A stretch of 64,000 nucleotides of DNA, from assembly GCA_014529385.2 (NCBI GenBank), contig CM043956.1, positions 59,653,120 to 59,717,119 on the forward strand, in the 5' to 3' direction. Below the pieces are notes generated by a model. The model saw only the letters and a program-made list of their open reading frames with translations. It was not told the DNA's origin and ran no database searches. The stretch comes from Adiantum capillus-veneris. Taxonomy: Eukaryota; Streptophyta; Polypodiopsida; Polypodiales; Pteridaceae. Each line of letters opens with the position of its first letter. Positions within the stretch are counted from its first letter, which is position 1. Position numbers and translations under genes: made by a program. Shown here one piece after another: positions 33,541 through 44,799 of the stretch.

Positions 33541-33981
33541 CATTAGGCAAAATTTGGACTCACAAAGGAGCCCTTTAAGGAGTTTGACTTTACCTCTCTC
33601 TACCAAAACGGGCGCATAGATAAATTTTTGCAAACAAACTCCAAAGTCGGCGGAGGTTTGATAGTTAGAATGTCCTGTTCAAGCTCTATCTACTGATATA
33701 TAGCACGCCATGAGATTCCTCATATTTTAGAAGATTCTTTTTTTGATTCACCTATGATGTGACATCATAGGTGAATCAAAAAAAGAATCTTCTAAAATAT
33801 GAGGAATCTCATGGCGTGCTATATATCAGTAGATAGAGCTTGAAGAGGACATTCTAACTGTCAAACCTCCGCCGACTTTGGAGTTTGTTTGTAAAACTTT
33901 ATCCATGCGCCCGTTTTGGTAGAGAGAGGTAAAGTCAAACTCCTTAAAGGGCCCCTTTGTGAGTCCAAATTTTGCCTAATG
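33541..33981. repeat. 441-bp near-perfect palindrome inside gypsy B integrase
   Basis: Two 220-base arms (33541-33760 and 33762-33981) around a single unpaired base at 33761, with about six mismatches. Outer ends are CATTAGGC and GCCTAATG. Removing exactly these 441 bases joins the integrase codons to give F-L-T-A-G-I-W-W, matching I-L-M-A-G-I-W-W in gypsy A, so this is an insertion. No direct target duplication is visible and there is no ORF. It could be a fold-back element or a snap-back product. Its RNA would be an almost perfect hairpin. Confidence 0.95.
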
Positions 33982-34480
33982 GTTAAGAAAATTTTTGCCG
34001 TCTTATCGCCTGAAAAATTCCCTCCACTTATTCCGTTATGTGCATGTTCTAGAATTAGCAGGTATTCATTTTCACTTGCACAGATTCTAAGTTGATTGTC
34101 TTTTCCTCGCTTATAGAGTTGGTTCCCAATTAACTGAAAGTCACGAGCCTCCAGCTCTATAGCCCTTTTCCGTGCTCTTGTTATGTTTTCAGGAAACGTC
34201 CTTGTGGTTAAGAAATCAATGATATATTGAATCCATGCAGGTGCAATGTTTTCCTGAAACAATATCGCGTGATCCACTGGTCTTTTGGCACTACATATAG
34301 TACAATTGTTAACATAAGCATGTGTGTCTGCGTACATAGTTGGCCAATATGCCCCTAACTGTTTCAGTCTCTGGTGTGTTTTCACTGTTGAATAATGAAA
34401 TGCACAATCCTGGGCATGCGCTTCTTCTAGGTAGCACTCGAATTCCTCCGGATTTATACATAATCGTAGAATTTGGTTCG
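33982..34480 (-). pseudogene. Gypsy B tandem H2C2 zinc modules
   Basis: The minus-strand frame has a first module, EAHAQDCAFHYS (His-x6-His), with NNCTICSAKR (Cys-x2-Cys), then about 75 residues (RTFPENITRARKRAIELEA), then the lead strand LIGNQLYKRGKDNQLRIC and AHNGISGGNF of the second module. In the second module the second His is Asn. Its CDAC half lies beyond the 441-bp palindrome. This is the same two-module arrangement as gypsy A, with better-preserved first-module residues. Confidence 0.8.
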
Positions 34481-35141
34481 ATCCTAGATGATACAGCCAT
34501 CCTGCAATCAACTGGAAGTTTTTTGTTTGTCGAAAACTTTGTTGTTTGGATCTGTCTTCCGTGCTATCAATCCTACCTCCAAAGGAAAGGATGCTAACAA
34601 TTTTCTGAGACCATTTGGGTATCATTTCAATATTGAAAAGATAAGCATCCGGTATGTCATCATCTACTCCTTCAGGAGCTTCCCCGTTGTGTAGCCTTGA
34701 AAGATGATCCGCCCGTAGATGGGTTTTACCCTTTTTTACCACCACTGTGAAATCAAACTCTAGAAATATAATAAACCAGCGTACGATTCTCCCTATATTG
34801 CATGGTTTATTCACCAGATACAAAAGAGCTTGATGATCTGTGAAGAACACAAATTTGTTTGCGAGCAAATAATGCTGAAATTTCTTTACAACATAAATCG
34901 TTCCTAACCCCTCTCTTTCGGTGGTTGTATAGTTCTTTTCCGCACTGTTTAATTGTCAGCTTGTATAACAAATTGGAAAATCCATTGTTCCATCTCCAGG
35001 TTGAGCTAGAATACTCCCGATTGCATATGTAGAAGCATCAATGTGAACATGCAATATTTTTTCCCAATCCGGTGCTTTAAGTACAGGTGCTGATACAAGA
35101 TTTTCCTTCAGCTTTTGGAATGAAGTTTCACACTCCTCGGT
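34481..35141 (-). pseudogene. Gypsy B RNase H
   Basis: On the minus strand HVHIDASTYAIGSILAQPG carries the first catalytic Asp, SAEKNYTTTEREGLG the Glu, FFTDHQALLYLVNKP the next Asp, and LRADHLSRL ends the domain. A stop replaces an Arg near 34960 and the frame changes near 34870. Order and motifs equal gypsy A. Confidence 0.85.
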
Positions 35142-36010
35142 CTAGTCGAAATTGACTAGAAAACGATACAGAGGTTGTGCGATGACTGCATACATATATA
35201 TAAATCTTTGATAATACCCAGAGTGTCCCATGAAGGATTGCACTTGTTTCACATTAGTAGGCCTGGGTAGGTCTACTATGACTTTGACTTTGTCTAGGTT
35301 AGTGGTTATGCCATTTCTTGAGACAATGTGTCCTAAGATGCGGCCTTGCCTAACAATAAAAATACATTTTTCTGGGTTAAGACAGATTTGATATGTCCTG
35401 CATTTTTCAAATACCTTTGGCAAATGGTCAATATGTTCCTCTCGTATAAGAGAGTATACACAAAGATCATCCATGTAGATTTCTAATAATATTCTTTGAA
35501 CGCGTGCGTCATTAACCTTTGGAAGGTAGCTGGGGCATTAGTTAAGCCGAAAGGCATAACTCGATACGTATATATTCCCCATTCTGTGGCAAATGTTGTT
35601 TTGTGTTGATCCTCCATTGCAATTGCTAGTTGGTTGTATCCTGAAAACCCATCCAGAAAGGAATAAGCCTGTTTTCTGGCCACCCTCTCAAGTACATATT
35701 CCGTGATCGGCAAGGGATAATTATCCCTTATGGTGGCTGCATTTACCTTTTTGAGGTTTACACACACTCGCAGTTTTTCGTTCTTTTTGGGGACTACCAC
35801 AATGGGTGACACCCAATCTGTATGTTCGATTTCATAGATAAATTTAGCTTCCATCAGCTTGTCAATCTCCTCTTTGATTCGTTTAGCAAATGTGTCATTA
35901 TATGTATAAGGACGCTGTTTTCTAGGTATTGCATCTGATTTCAAAGGAATTGTATGTTGGCATATCAATGGATCAACTCCCTTGAGGTCTTTGTAGGACC
36001 ATGCAAACAC
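35142..36010 (-). pseudogene. Gypsy B reverse transcriptase
   Basis: The minus-strand frame 36010-35483 has FAWSYKDLKGVDP, SPIVVVPKKNEKLRVCVNL, FLDGFSGYNQLAIA (motif A), and MPFGLTNAPATFQRLM. After a small deletion at about 35480 the frame 35474-35142 gives YMDDLCVYS (motif C), KCRTYQICLNPEKC and QSFMGHSGYYQRFI. It keeps MPFGL, which gypsy A has lost. Broken by the shift. Confidence 0.9.
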
Positions 36011-37158
36011 ATCTTTATACTTCTTGAGAAGTTGTGTTAGTCGTTCTTCTTCTTTAGGCTCTAAATCGGTTGCGATATAGACCAGATGAGGCTTCTCACC
36101 TGGTTCCGCGAGGTCTATCCTTTTTACATTTTCTGGCCCATCGCAAGGTTTGTTTTCTCCCTGAGTGGTGGTGTCATTATGATTTTTCTGTCCTGGATGG
36201 TGAATTTCCGATAGTGTGATGGTACATTCATGTTTCCCTTTTCTGACTCCCCTTTACCATCACTATCTTCCTCAGTAGTCCATATTTCTCGTAAAGACCG
36301 TTTCAGTTCTTGGTATTTCTGTTTACGCTTGAGTTTGGTCCACTCTTGGTCTTTCGTTGTTTCTTTTTTTGATTTTGGAGATTTTGTTTCTGCTTTAGAT
36401 TTTCGTACTTGTCTTTTTACCTCTCGCGTTCTTTCCCTTCGAACTTTTGAGAATCTTTCTGATATTTAATCTTTTACACAATCCTCTACTTTTACAAGCA
36501 TCAGATAGTGAGTTTTATCTTTCATCTTGGGCATCAAGCTCTCTCTCGCTTTGTTTCCTGCTCATTTTCTCCTATAGCGTTCTTGGCGTCTAGGGTGCTG
36601 ATTAGCAAAATCATAAAACTTGATATTCTTTGCCTTCTCCCCACACTCACTTGAGTTGTCTGAACACTCATTATCTGCATTGTTTTTTCTCTCCAGATGC
36701 TCAGAGGATTTATAAAACTCTTCTTGTTCTGGTGGTTCTACCATCTCATCTCCTCCTGGTATAATGCTTACCATGTAATAGGGTAGCACATCATAGCCAT
36801 CCGTATCGCAAAATTTTGTTGTTGGACTATCTGTAATGGTACAGATATCCAATGTTGCTAGTATGTGTTCCCATTCTAAAGGTTCCAAGGCATCTTCAAA
36901 GAAAGGTTACAGAATATACTCCTTGTCCTCAATCGCTCTTTCTAAGACGCATTCCTCTCTTTTTAAGCTTCCACAATGTGAAGCTCCGCACATCCATAGC
37001 TCTTTTTGTTGCCCTAATCATGCGGTGAGTTTCGATCCTGCTACTGTAGCTGAATCAAACTCTTCCACTGGTGTTTGGTTCACATCCTTGTAAGTATGGT
37101 CTTTCAGGTGTATTTTGATTGTTGTCTCGCCATGTCTGAGGTATATGTGGTCATAACC
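36011..37158 (-). pseudogene. Gypsy B linker between PR1 and RT
   Basis: Minus strand. WEHILATLDI and FCDTDGYDVLP (36888-36790) match gypsy A at about 18200-18310. A Lys/Arg-rich stretch and NVPSHYRKF (A: HVPSHYKQY) lead to RT. Several stops and shifts. No known domain. Confidence 0.65.
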
Positions 37159-37440
37159 TCAATCCTGGACCATCTTCAATTGTTTCATGAATGGTCTTCC
37201 CAAGATGATCTCATAATTATTCTTTTTGTCGAAATCAACTATTGCAAATGTATGCTCATACTCGATTCCACACGAAGTGACAATCACTTTTTCTAAAGTC
37301 CTAGAGGCTTCTCCATGAACCGATCTGCCAATTGCAATTTCATTCTGGTAGCTCTCAAAGCTGGTTTTCCCCATTTTTTCCAGATTTCGTTGGTGGCGAT
37401 AGCAACTCCTGCTCCACTGTCAAGAATGGCTTTGGAAACT
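37159..37440 (-). pseudogene. Gypsy B first retropepsin (PR1)
   Basis: On the minus strand SKAILDSGAGVAIATNEIW holds the active site (about 37435). MKLQLADRFMEKPLG follows, then a frameshift near 37300, and EIILGRPFMKQLKMVQD is the second hallmark. It aligns with gypsy A PR1 over its whole length and is distinct from PR2 located 5 kb downstream in the element. Confidence 0.85.
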
Positions 37441-38293
37441 ACTCCTTGGAATTCTACTGGTAGCGTGGTGTTTCCATCTTCTCCCCCACAATACTCTCCA
37501 ACTTTGTTTAATGGTAGTGGCCTAGTATTTAGTTGAGGCCTGTCCAATTCTCTGATCCCTTCCTGAAGCTTCGAGGTGGGGTCTTTCACTCCAAAATTTT
37601 CTAGGCATTTGCCCACTGTGGTCCACATGTTTGGTCGTAACCTTAGGAGTTCGGCTAATGTGATTGTGCATGCCACCGGGGTGGACAATAACTCAATCAA
37701 CCCTTGTGAATCCATCACTTTGTTAGAAGAAAGTCTTTCAGATGGGATTTCTCTCACTTCAGACTTGGCTTCATACTCTCCTAGGTAAGAGGGTAGAGTT
37801 TTCAACGATTCTGGTTGGCTGTGCCCCGAACTAATTGATCCCTGGTCTCCTCCTTGTGAATGTATGTCAAAGTTCACTTGTGATCTTGCCTCAAATTCTT
37901 CAATAGGAGGTAAGATCTCGTTTTTCTCTTTTCTCGTGTTGTTCATGTGGTTACTCACCCTGTTCGCTTCGTTGGCCTCACAGATTTGCTTCCATAGATC
38001 ATCTAGACCGTAACAGTCTTTACCCATTTCTGCCAATGTTTTAGACTGGAACCCATTTCTGCCAATGTTTTAGGCTAGAACCCGTCACTTGCCTCATCTG
38101 TTGTATTTGGCACTATGATAGGTTCTTCCCTAGACTCATAGGCATTCGTGAGTCTTTCCTTCGTTTCTACTTGTTCCTCCAAAGCTGGTTGGATAGGGGT
38201 TGGAGCTGGTACTTCATGCCAATTTGCAGGTTTACCAAGTGGGTTTTCCATCAAAGATTGAGCTGTTTCAATCATCTTTCCACACATTTCCAA
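37441..38293 (-). pseudogene. Gypsy B gag/PR1 linker (remaining 5' part)
   Basis: Minus-strand frames 38293-38075 and 38036-37440, acidic, with SLKTLPSYLGE shared with gypsy A and TITLAELLRLRPNMW (A: TLTLAELLKLRPYLW). A 28-bp sequence is duplicated near 38023-38080 (ACCCATTTCTGCCAATGTTT twice). Nothing upstream of it survives. Confidence 0.6.
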
Positions 38294-38400
38294 CCTCTAT
38301 TTTTTTATTTCAGCATATAGATAAGTCATCCATCTTTGCTCTTGGGTCTGGTTCTTTTTTAGTTTGGCTTCGTAAGAAATATCCTATCATGCCATTAGCA

Positions 38401-41123
38401 TGGCCGACAACCTACCACCTGCCCCGGATCAGAACACATGGATTTTGGCAGCTCCACCCTCTCCAAGATCTACAAGATCTGGTAAGCGATCATTTAAATC
38501 AGGTGATGCATCTAATGACAGTTCATCTGCGTAGCATAGCAGTGAAAGCTCTGACAACAAAGAAAAAAGAGCTAGGAGGGAAGAGATGAAGAGGAAATTA
38601 GTGGTTGTCCACCAAGAGGAGCCAGCTCAAAAGCAAGCGAGATTTGAAAGAGAAAAACAGGCATATCAGTATACTAGGCAAGCACAGGGAAAAGACCCAG
38701 AAAAGTGGGTACCTACCGGCTTGAAGGGACTTCGAACGAAACATCATTCGAGGAAAGAGACCGAGGGTCCCAAGGATCATTTAGAAAGAATGTACCAAGA
38801 GGCAGAGGCCTTGAAGCTAAAAGAGGCGGAAGAAGCGGCCAAGAAAGCTGAGGAAGCAGCAACTCAAGAGCAAGGCCAGGCATCTCCCCGACCCAACTCA
38901 CCGCCACGGAAACAACAAGACCAGCCCATGCCCACTCCACCATCATCACCGCCAAGCCAAGAGACCACTGAAGAAGCCGAGACTAACAAGGAAAAAGAGT
39001 CTGAGTTCACCCACCAAAAGGAAGCTGAACCGACACCAGAACAGACAACCGAGGACACTCACAAAGAGGCGGATGAAACTGATAAAGATCAAGATACAGA
39101 AAAAGAGCAAACCACTACACATGAGGAAGTAAATGAAACTGAGAAGGTGGAAAGACCTGCAACCCCTAGAAACAAAAAGGGTTGAGACCACACAAGTTGT
39201 TTCCACTCAGCCAGAAACTGCCGAGGTTTCAAAACCTCAGGAGGGCAAAAGAGAATCAACCACCTCTATAGAAACACCAGCAATAATAACACAGCATGAA
39301 GCAACACAAGAGGCTGCCGGCACATCCGAACTAGCAAGACAAGAGGAGTGGCAGTCCAATGATGAAGTCATTCTACAAGTGAACGAGTATGCAAGGCATA
39401 TGAAAATCATGATGTAGAAACTCCACTCAGCAGTCTTTAACCGCAATACTAAAGCCAAAGAATTAGAAATGGTCATCGATGCTCTTCAAGGCGAGCTGGA
39501 TGACAGAATGGCTACTATTACAGATCTCCAAAGGCATGTACAAGAGCTCAAGACTGAAGCAGAACAGCATCAAATAGTACGAGACAACCAACAAAAGGAA
39601 ATGGAGGAGTTGGGTGACCTCTTGACTAAGCTATCTGATGCCTGCAAAGTGAAAGATGAGCAATTAACAGAAGTGACAAATGAACTTCTCACCACCTCTC
39701 TGTCCGCTCAAAAGATTCAAGTACAATTAGATGTAGCAAACGCATCACTATAGTATTCGGAACAAAATTAATGATCAGGCCGCTTTCTTGCGGCAATTAA
39801 GAGAAAATCTAGTTGTGGCCTCGATCAAGGGAACAAATGAGGTGTATAAAGAACTTGAAAATAAAACCAAAGATTTAGAGTTGGAGTTGAAGCTGGAGCA
39901 GTCGCAGCGCAGAGACCTGGCGCTCATGCGGGTCCAAAGAGAGGAGGAGCTCCTTAAAGAGATTACAGAATTGAAAAGAGTAAACCAACTCCTCAAACAT
40001 GGAAAGCCAGATATACAGAAGGAGGCAGGCACTTCAGAGCCACCCCAAGTGGAAATCCCCTCGGTCTCATTTGCTGACTTTGAGACGCAGTCTACAGCAG
40101 AGCCGAGTGGGGGATAAGATTTTCAAATCCAAGTCATAGAGGAAGACACAGTGCCGATGGTCCAGCTGTCAAAGGCTGAAGAAGATGCACTAAAGAAGAA
40201 GATCACCTTGGAGGTAGATGAGCAGTGGAAGGCAGCTATGGATTGGGAGTTGAGACTTTTACACTCTATCAACGTCACGCAGCTCACTCTCAATCAAATC
40301 AATGCTCAATGGCACCAACAATCCTTGCCATACCCTCTCGTCAAGGTTGAACTCTTACAAGTAAAGGAAAAATTATACCGAGATATGCAAAAAGATGGCG
40401 CAGATCAAGACCACACGAAGTGGCGGCTAAGCTGGTTGAACAAGAATCCAAGATACTTGATTTTGTTCACAAGAGCACCTGCGGCCAAACAGAAAGATCC
40501 AACATTTTGTCATGTACCTCGAGTAAGGACATGGCAAGCACACGAAGCACTGTAGAAGAAGAGGCCAACATGGCTAAACTTTCCCAGGCTGCCAGCTCCC
40601 GAGAGAGGTCAAGCAACAGAAGAATACATCATAAACCCTAACGGGCGCCATGACATTCTTCAAAAGTCTGCCAGATCTCTCCTGTGCAATGATTTACAAA
40701 ATTTGCAGGATACTACTTACTTGCATACAAGTCTTCAATGATCTTGAGAAGACAGGAGCCCCATGGCTCTCATTTTTGGAAGGAAACAAAGGCCTCTGCT
40801 ATGATCTACGTGGGCAGCCCTCAGAGGAAGTTCTTTATGGATTTTACGCCCGATGCATGTTTTTGCCCTTGCACAATATGCTAGCTTTTGAGGAGGCCTT
40901 CTACACTGTCTTTTTTACCTGGCGAACGAAGATATTTGCGTCAGTGATAAGCAACCTCACAGCCAAATTTGTAGGCTACTCGGGAGTAGAACTCAAAAAC
41001 AAAGTCACCATCCAGTTTTTGCAAGTGCCAGACAAAGAACGCAAAATCAGATATGAAAAATCACTGGAAGCACTGAAGGACCGCCTCGCCTGCCATCAAC
41101 CCGAAGATTACTTCAGCCCATAA
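38401..41123 (+). pseudogene. Element D ORF: coiled-coil protein, relative of element C
   Basis: From ATG 38401 the reading runs with stops near 38535, 39183 and 39415 and several shifts to TAA 41121. The order is a basic N-terminus, a Pro/Glu/Thr-rich low-complexity tract (38850-39180), heptad coiled coil (39430-40060) and a globular C-terminus: WRLSWLNKNPRYLILFTRAP, LPDLSCAMIYKICRILL, YDLRGQPSEEVLYGFYARCM, FEEAFYTVFFT. The C-terminus matches element C residue by residue in blocks. The N-terminal globular domain of C is missing here. No polymerase. Confidence 0.7.
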
Positions 41124-41145
41124 AGTTGTGTCAAGGGACGACACA

Positions 41146-41162
41146 GGCGAGGAGGGGGGGAA
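41146..41162 (+). other. Element D polypurine tract
   Basis: GGCGAGGAGGGGGGGAA directly before TGTTAG of the LTR. Together with the preceding GGGACGACAC it aligns with the same place in element C. Confidence 0.85.
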
Positions 41163-42084
41163 TGTTAGCAACAAGCTAACGTGGACACCATTTTTCGGAG
41201 TTCTCCTTGTAAAAACAATTATTATTTTGATAAATTGGGAATATTTTAACTCCTGCTTTCTTGATAAACCTTGTAATTAATGAGCCGGGGCTACAAGCTT
41301 TCAGATTATATCAGCCATTCAATTCCAAGCTTTGGTAGAACTCCAAATTATTACTTTTGACCACCCAAAAACCTTGGCTAAGGTATAAAAGCCAATTTTT
41401 GTAAGTTTTTTATAAGTTTTTGGATAAGAAATACACAGCGTGAGCTAAAGACGCTCACTTCTCTCCTTCTCTTGCTTCCTACTTCCTTTCTAGTTGTCAC
41501 ATTGCGAATGCGTTTGTTGCATTGCAACCGCAGGTAAGAGCTCTTCGCATTGACGTAAGCCATTCACAGTATTTCGTAGCTTTTGGCATCGTCGCCCCGC
41601 GGCCTAATTTCATCATAAATAGGAATTTACATGTTTAAATCAAAAACTAAGTATAGGCGCAGTATTGAAGCATCATTGCTAAGCATTTAGATGCATTCTG
41701 GGTCAAAAACGACTAGGTCAAAAATCCACTGCTATTAATAATCGAGATTTTGGAACTTGACCTAAAGTGGGGTTTGAGGCCATAGGCATGTGTGCTTAGG
41801 TCTTATAAACTTGTCCTAGAAGTTTCGTTACATTTGGATGTCATCTGATGCTGTAACGGATGTGATTTTCTTTGCTGATGAGCGATTGGCTTTTGGTGAT
41901 TTTGGTCACTTGAGTGTAGGTTGAGTTAGATGCGAGTTGTTAGTTGTTTTCCAAGAGATTGACAATCTCTTGTAGCTTCTATGCACTATTCGAGTCAGCT
42001 TCATCCCATGGTTTGACAAATTAATCGTGATTCTCGCTAATACTGTAATAAGATAGGATGGTGAGGTTAGACATGCGTCCCACA
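41163..42084 (+). mobile_element. Element D 3' LTR (complete)
   Basis: 922 bp, TGTTAGCAACAAGC to GTCCCACA. It includes a promoter-like GGTATAAAAGCC at 41381 and a leader-palindrome remnant, TTAATAATCGAGATT, at 41734. Its last 230 bases match the 5' LTR end of gypsy A at 1-227. D's 5' LTR and leader are not in the window. The LTR ends against CACTA-1. Confidence 0.85.
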
Positions 42085-42848
42085 AGAGGTCACTTAAATT
42101 TCGGTGCCACATTACCGGAATCATTGGCGGGAGTCGATATATGTGTAGGTATGTATGGAGGGAGCTAAAGTTCTAAAATAAAATTATTTTCAAATTTTTG
42201 ACGCTTGTTCCGGTGCCTATTCCGACTTCAATCGCGCGTGCACTTTCCGACGCTTCTCCGGTGCATTTTTCGACGCCTATACCGATTTTTGTACCGACGG
42301 TACTTGCAAAAAAGAAAACTACGGGATTTCTCTATGCATTTCTCATCTTCTTGCATCTTTTCTCAAGATCTCTTCTTCCTCACCTCTTACAGATCTGGTG
42401 CGAAACAAGCTGTCGAAAGTGCTAATCTTGCTTGTGAGTTAGCCCATAACATTAAGGTGAGATTGTTTTCATGTTTACTTGTAGATTTAGAGTTTAAGGT
42501 TTAGCTTTGTGTTTGGGTGTGCATTTTTGCAGGTTCCATGACATTTACAAGTTCTTTTATTGCTCAAATAGGACGAATGTGAGTGCTCAAACCTCTAAAT
42601 GCATATTAAATTTATTTAAATTAATTTGTATATTAATAAAATAAAATATCATGCTTTAAACTTTCAATGCTTTAAAATAAATCATGGTTTGTGATGTGAA
42701 ATTTCATTTTGAATTATGAAAAAAAATTGTTTTTGTTTATGAAAAAATCTTGTTTTGAAGAAATTTCGTTTTGAATTATGTCGTTTTGAATTATGTCGTT
42801 TTTGAAATTATGCAATTGATGGGGTTTATGTTTTAGGTTAATGATATG

Positions 42849-43212
42849 TTATAAGTTAAGCTAGGTTAGGTTAGGTTAGGTTATCTTATACGTTAGGTTA
42901 GGTTAAGTTCAGCTACATTAGGTTAAGTTATACGTTAGGTTAGCTTAGGTTAGGTTATCTTATACGTTAGGTTAGGTTAAGTTAAGATAATTAGGTTAAT
43001 CTACACTAGTTGGGTTAGCTTAGGTTAGGTTATCTTATACATTAGGTTAGGTTAAGTTAATCTAATTAGGTTAATCTACGCTAGTTAGGTTAGGTTAGGT
43101 TAGGTTAGGCTATCTTATACGTTAAGTTAGGTTAAGTTAAGCTACATTAGGTAAGGTTAGATTAGGTTAGGTTAAGTTAGGTTGAGCTATGTTAGGTTAG
43201 GTTAGGTTAAGC
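42849..43212 (+). repeat. AGGTT-type short tandem repeat
   Basis: Degenerate pentamers TTAGG/AGGTT with higher-order units such as GTTATCTTATACGTTAGG. The same pattern returns at 44581-44800. The period is five, not the seven of plant telomeres. Similar ATTAGGTTAGATT tracts occur in CACTA-2 (57475-57760), so it belongs to the transposon. Confidence 0.85.
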
Positions 43213-44585
43213 TATGTTCTGCAATACGGCAAGCCATAGAGCTTACCCATAGCGCATATTAAAAACAACACAATGGTGATCCGTTCGTCAATACGGCAAG
43301 CCATAAAGCTTACCCACAACGCATATGCATTGTGGGAAAGGTCTATGGCTTTCCGTATTGCCAACTTCTCACCATTGTGTTGTTTATATGTCTGCAAGTT
43401 GATTTAAGTTCTAAAATAGCTAAGCGGCCCTGAAAATAACACCATGACGAACCGTTTGGCAATACGGCAAGCCCTAGAGCTTGCCCACAATGCATCTACA
43501 TTGTGGGAAAGATCTATGGCTTGACGTATTGCCAAACAGCTCGCCATTGTGTTTTCTATATGTCTACAAGCGGTTTTCAAATCCTTAAATAGCTAAGTGG
43601 CCCTAAAAACAACACGATGGCAAGCCTTTTGGCAATACGACAAGCCATAGATCTTGCTTACAATGCATATGCATTGTGGGCAAGCTTTATGGCTTGCCTT
43701 ATTGCCAAACGGCTCTCCATTGTGTTGTCTATATGTTTGCGAGCGATTTTTAAGCGCTAAAATTGCCTCGTGTCCCTAAAAACAACACAATGGCGATCTG
43801 TTTGGCAATACCCTAAGCCATAAAGCTTGCCCACAAGGCATATGCATTGAGGGCAAGCTCGATGGCTTGCCGTATTACCAAAAACTTGCCATTGTGTTGT
43901 TTTTATGTCCGCAAGCGGTTTTCAAGCCCTAAAATAGCTAAAGTAGCCCTAAAAACAACACAATGGCAAGCTGTTTGGCAATACGACAAGCCATAGAGTT
44001 TTCCCACAATGCATATGCATTGTATGCAAGCTCTATGGTTGCCCTATTGCCAAAAGGCTATCCATTGTGTTGTCTATATGTCCGCGAGCAATTTTCAAGC
44101 TTTAAAATTGCGGCCTCACGGCCCTAAAAACAACACAATGGATATCCGTTTGACAAAACGAAAAGCCATAGAGCTTACCCACATTGCATATTCATTGTGG
44201 GCAAGCTCTATGACTTTCCGTATTGCCAACGACTGGCCATTGTGTTGTCTATATGTTTGCGAGCGATTTTCAAGCGTTAAAATTGCCTCGTGTCCCTAAA
44301 AACAACACAATGGCGATCCGTTTGGCAATACGGCAAGCCATAAAGCTTGCCCACAAGGCATATGCATTGTGAGAAATCTCTATGGCTTGCCATTGTGCTG
44401 TTTATATTTCTGCAAGCGGTTTTCAAGCCCTAAAATCACTTCACAACCCTAAAAACAACACAATGGTGAGTTGTTTGTCAAATTGGCAAGCCATAGAGCT
44501 TGCCGACATCACATATGCATTGTGGGCAAGTTGTATGGCTTTCCGTTTTACCAAAAACCTCACAATTGTGTTGTTTTTATGTTAG
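43213..44585 (+). repeat. Array of eight tandem palindromes in CACTA-1
   Basis: Palindromes of about 118 bp start at 43265, 43437, 43610, 43782, 43956, 44131, 44303 (one arm shortened) and 44456, after a partial one at 43213. The period is 172-175 bp, except 153 after the shortened unit. Each runs from CAACACAATGG to CCATTGTGTTG with GGCAAGCCATAGAGCTTGCC-like inner arms around a TGCATATGCA centre. The 54-bp spacers (GCAAGCGGTTTTCAAGCCCT) are conserved too, so the whole unit is a satellite. There is no ORF. Confidence 0.95.
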
Positions 44586-44799
44586 GTTAGGTTCAGTTAG
44601 GTTTAGGTTATAGGTTTAGTGAGATTATAGGTTAGGTTAGAGCTAGCGACAAATTAATAGTAGAAAAAATGCAAATAGACTTCAAAGACAACTCATGTAA
44701 TTCTAAAAATGCAAACGGACTTCGGTTAGGTTAGGTTATAGGCTAGGTTTAGGTTATAAGTTAGTCTACATTAAGTTAGGTTAGGTTTAGATTATAGGT

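Larger units (their letters stand above)
31126..38310 (-). mobile_element. Gypsy B: decayed relative of gypsy A, 5' end missing
   Basis: Read on the minus strand it has gag end, PR1, linker, RT, RNase H, two H2C2 modules, integrase core, PR2 and tail in the same order as gypsy A, with similar sequence throughout. Gag capsid, leader and 5' LTR are absent. The alignable part stops near 38310, about 90 bp before the oppositely oriented D ORF. It is riddled with shifts and stops. Confidence 0.9.

Noticed and set aside
42105-42120. Possible primer-binding site after D's LTR (TCGGTGCCACATTACCGG)
   Set aside because: It lies about 20 bases beyond the LTR end, matches tRNA-Asp poorly, and is better explained as the CACTA-1 terminal region. 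D's LTR is therefore a 3' LTR.
42849-43212. Telomere repeat
   Set aside because: The unit is a degenerate pentamer (AGGTT), not the plant heptamer TTTAGGG, and similar tracts recur inside CACTA-2.
43213-44585. CRISPR-like regular repeat array
   Set aside because: The genome is a plant's, the spacers are conserved rather than unique, and the repeats are about 118-bp palindromes. It is a satellite-like array within a transposon.
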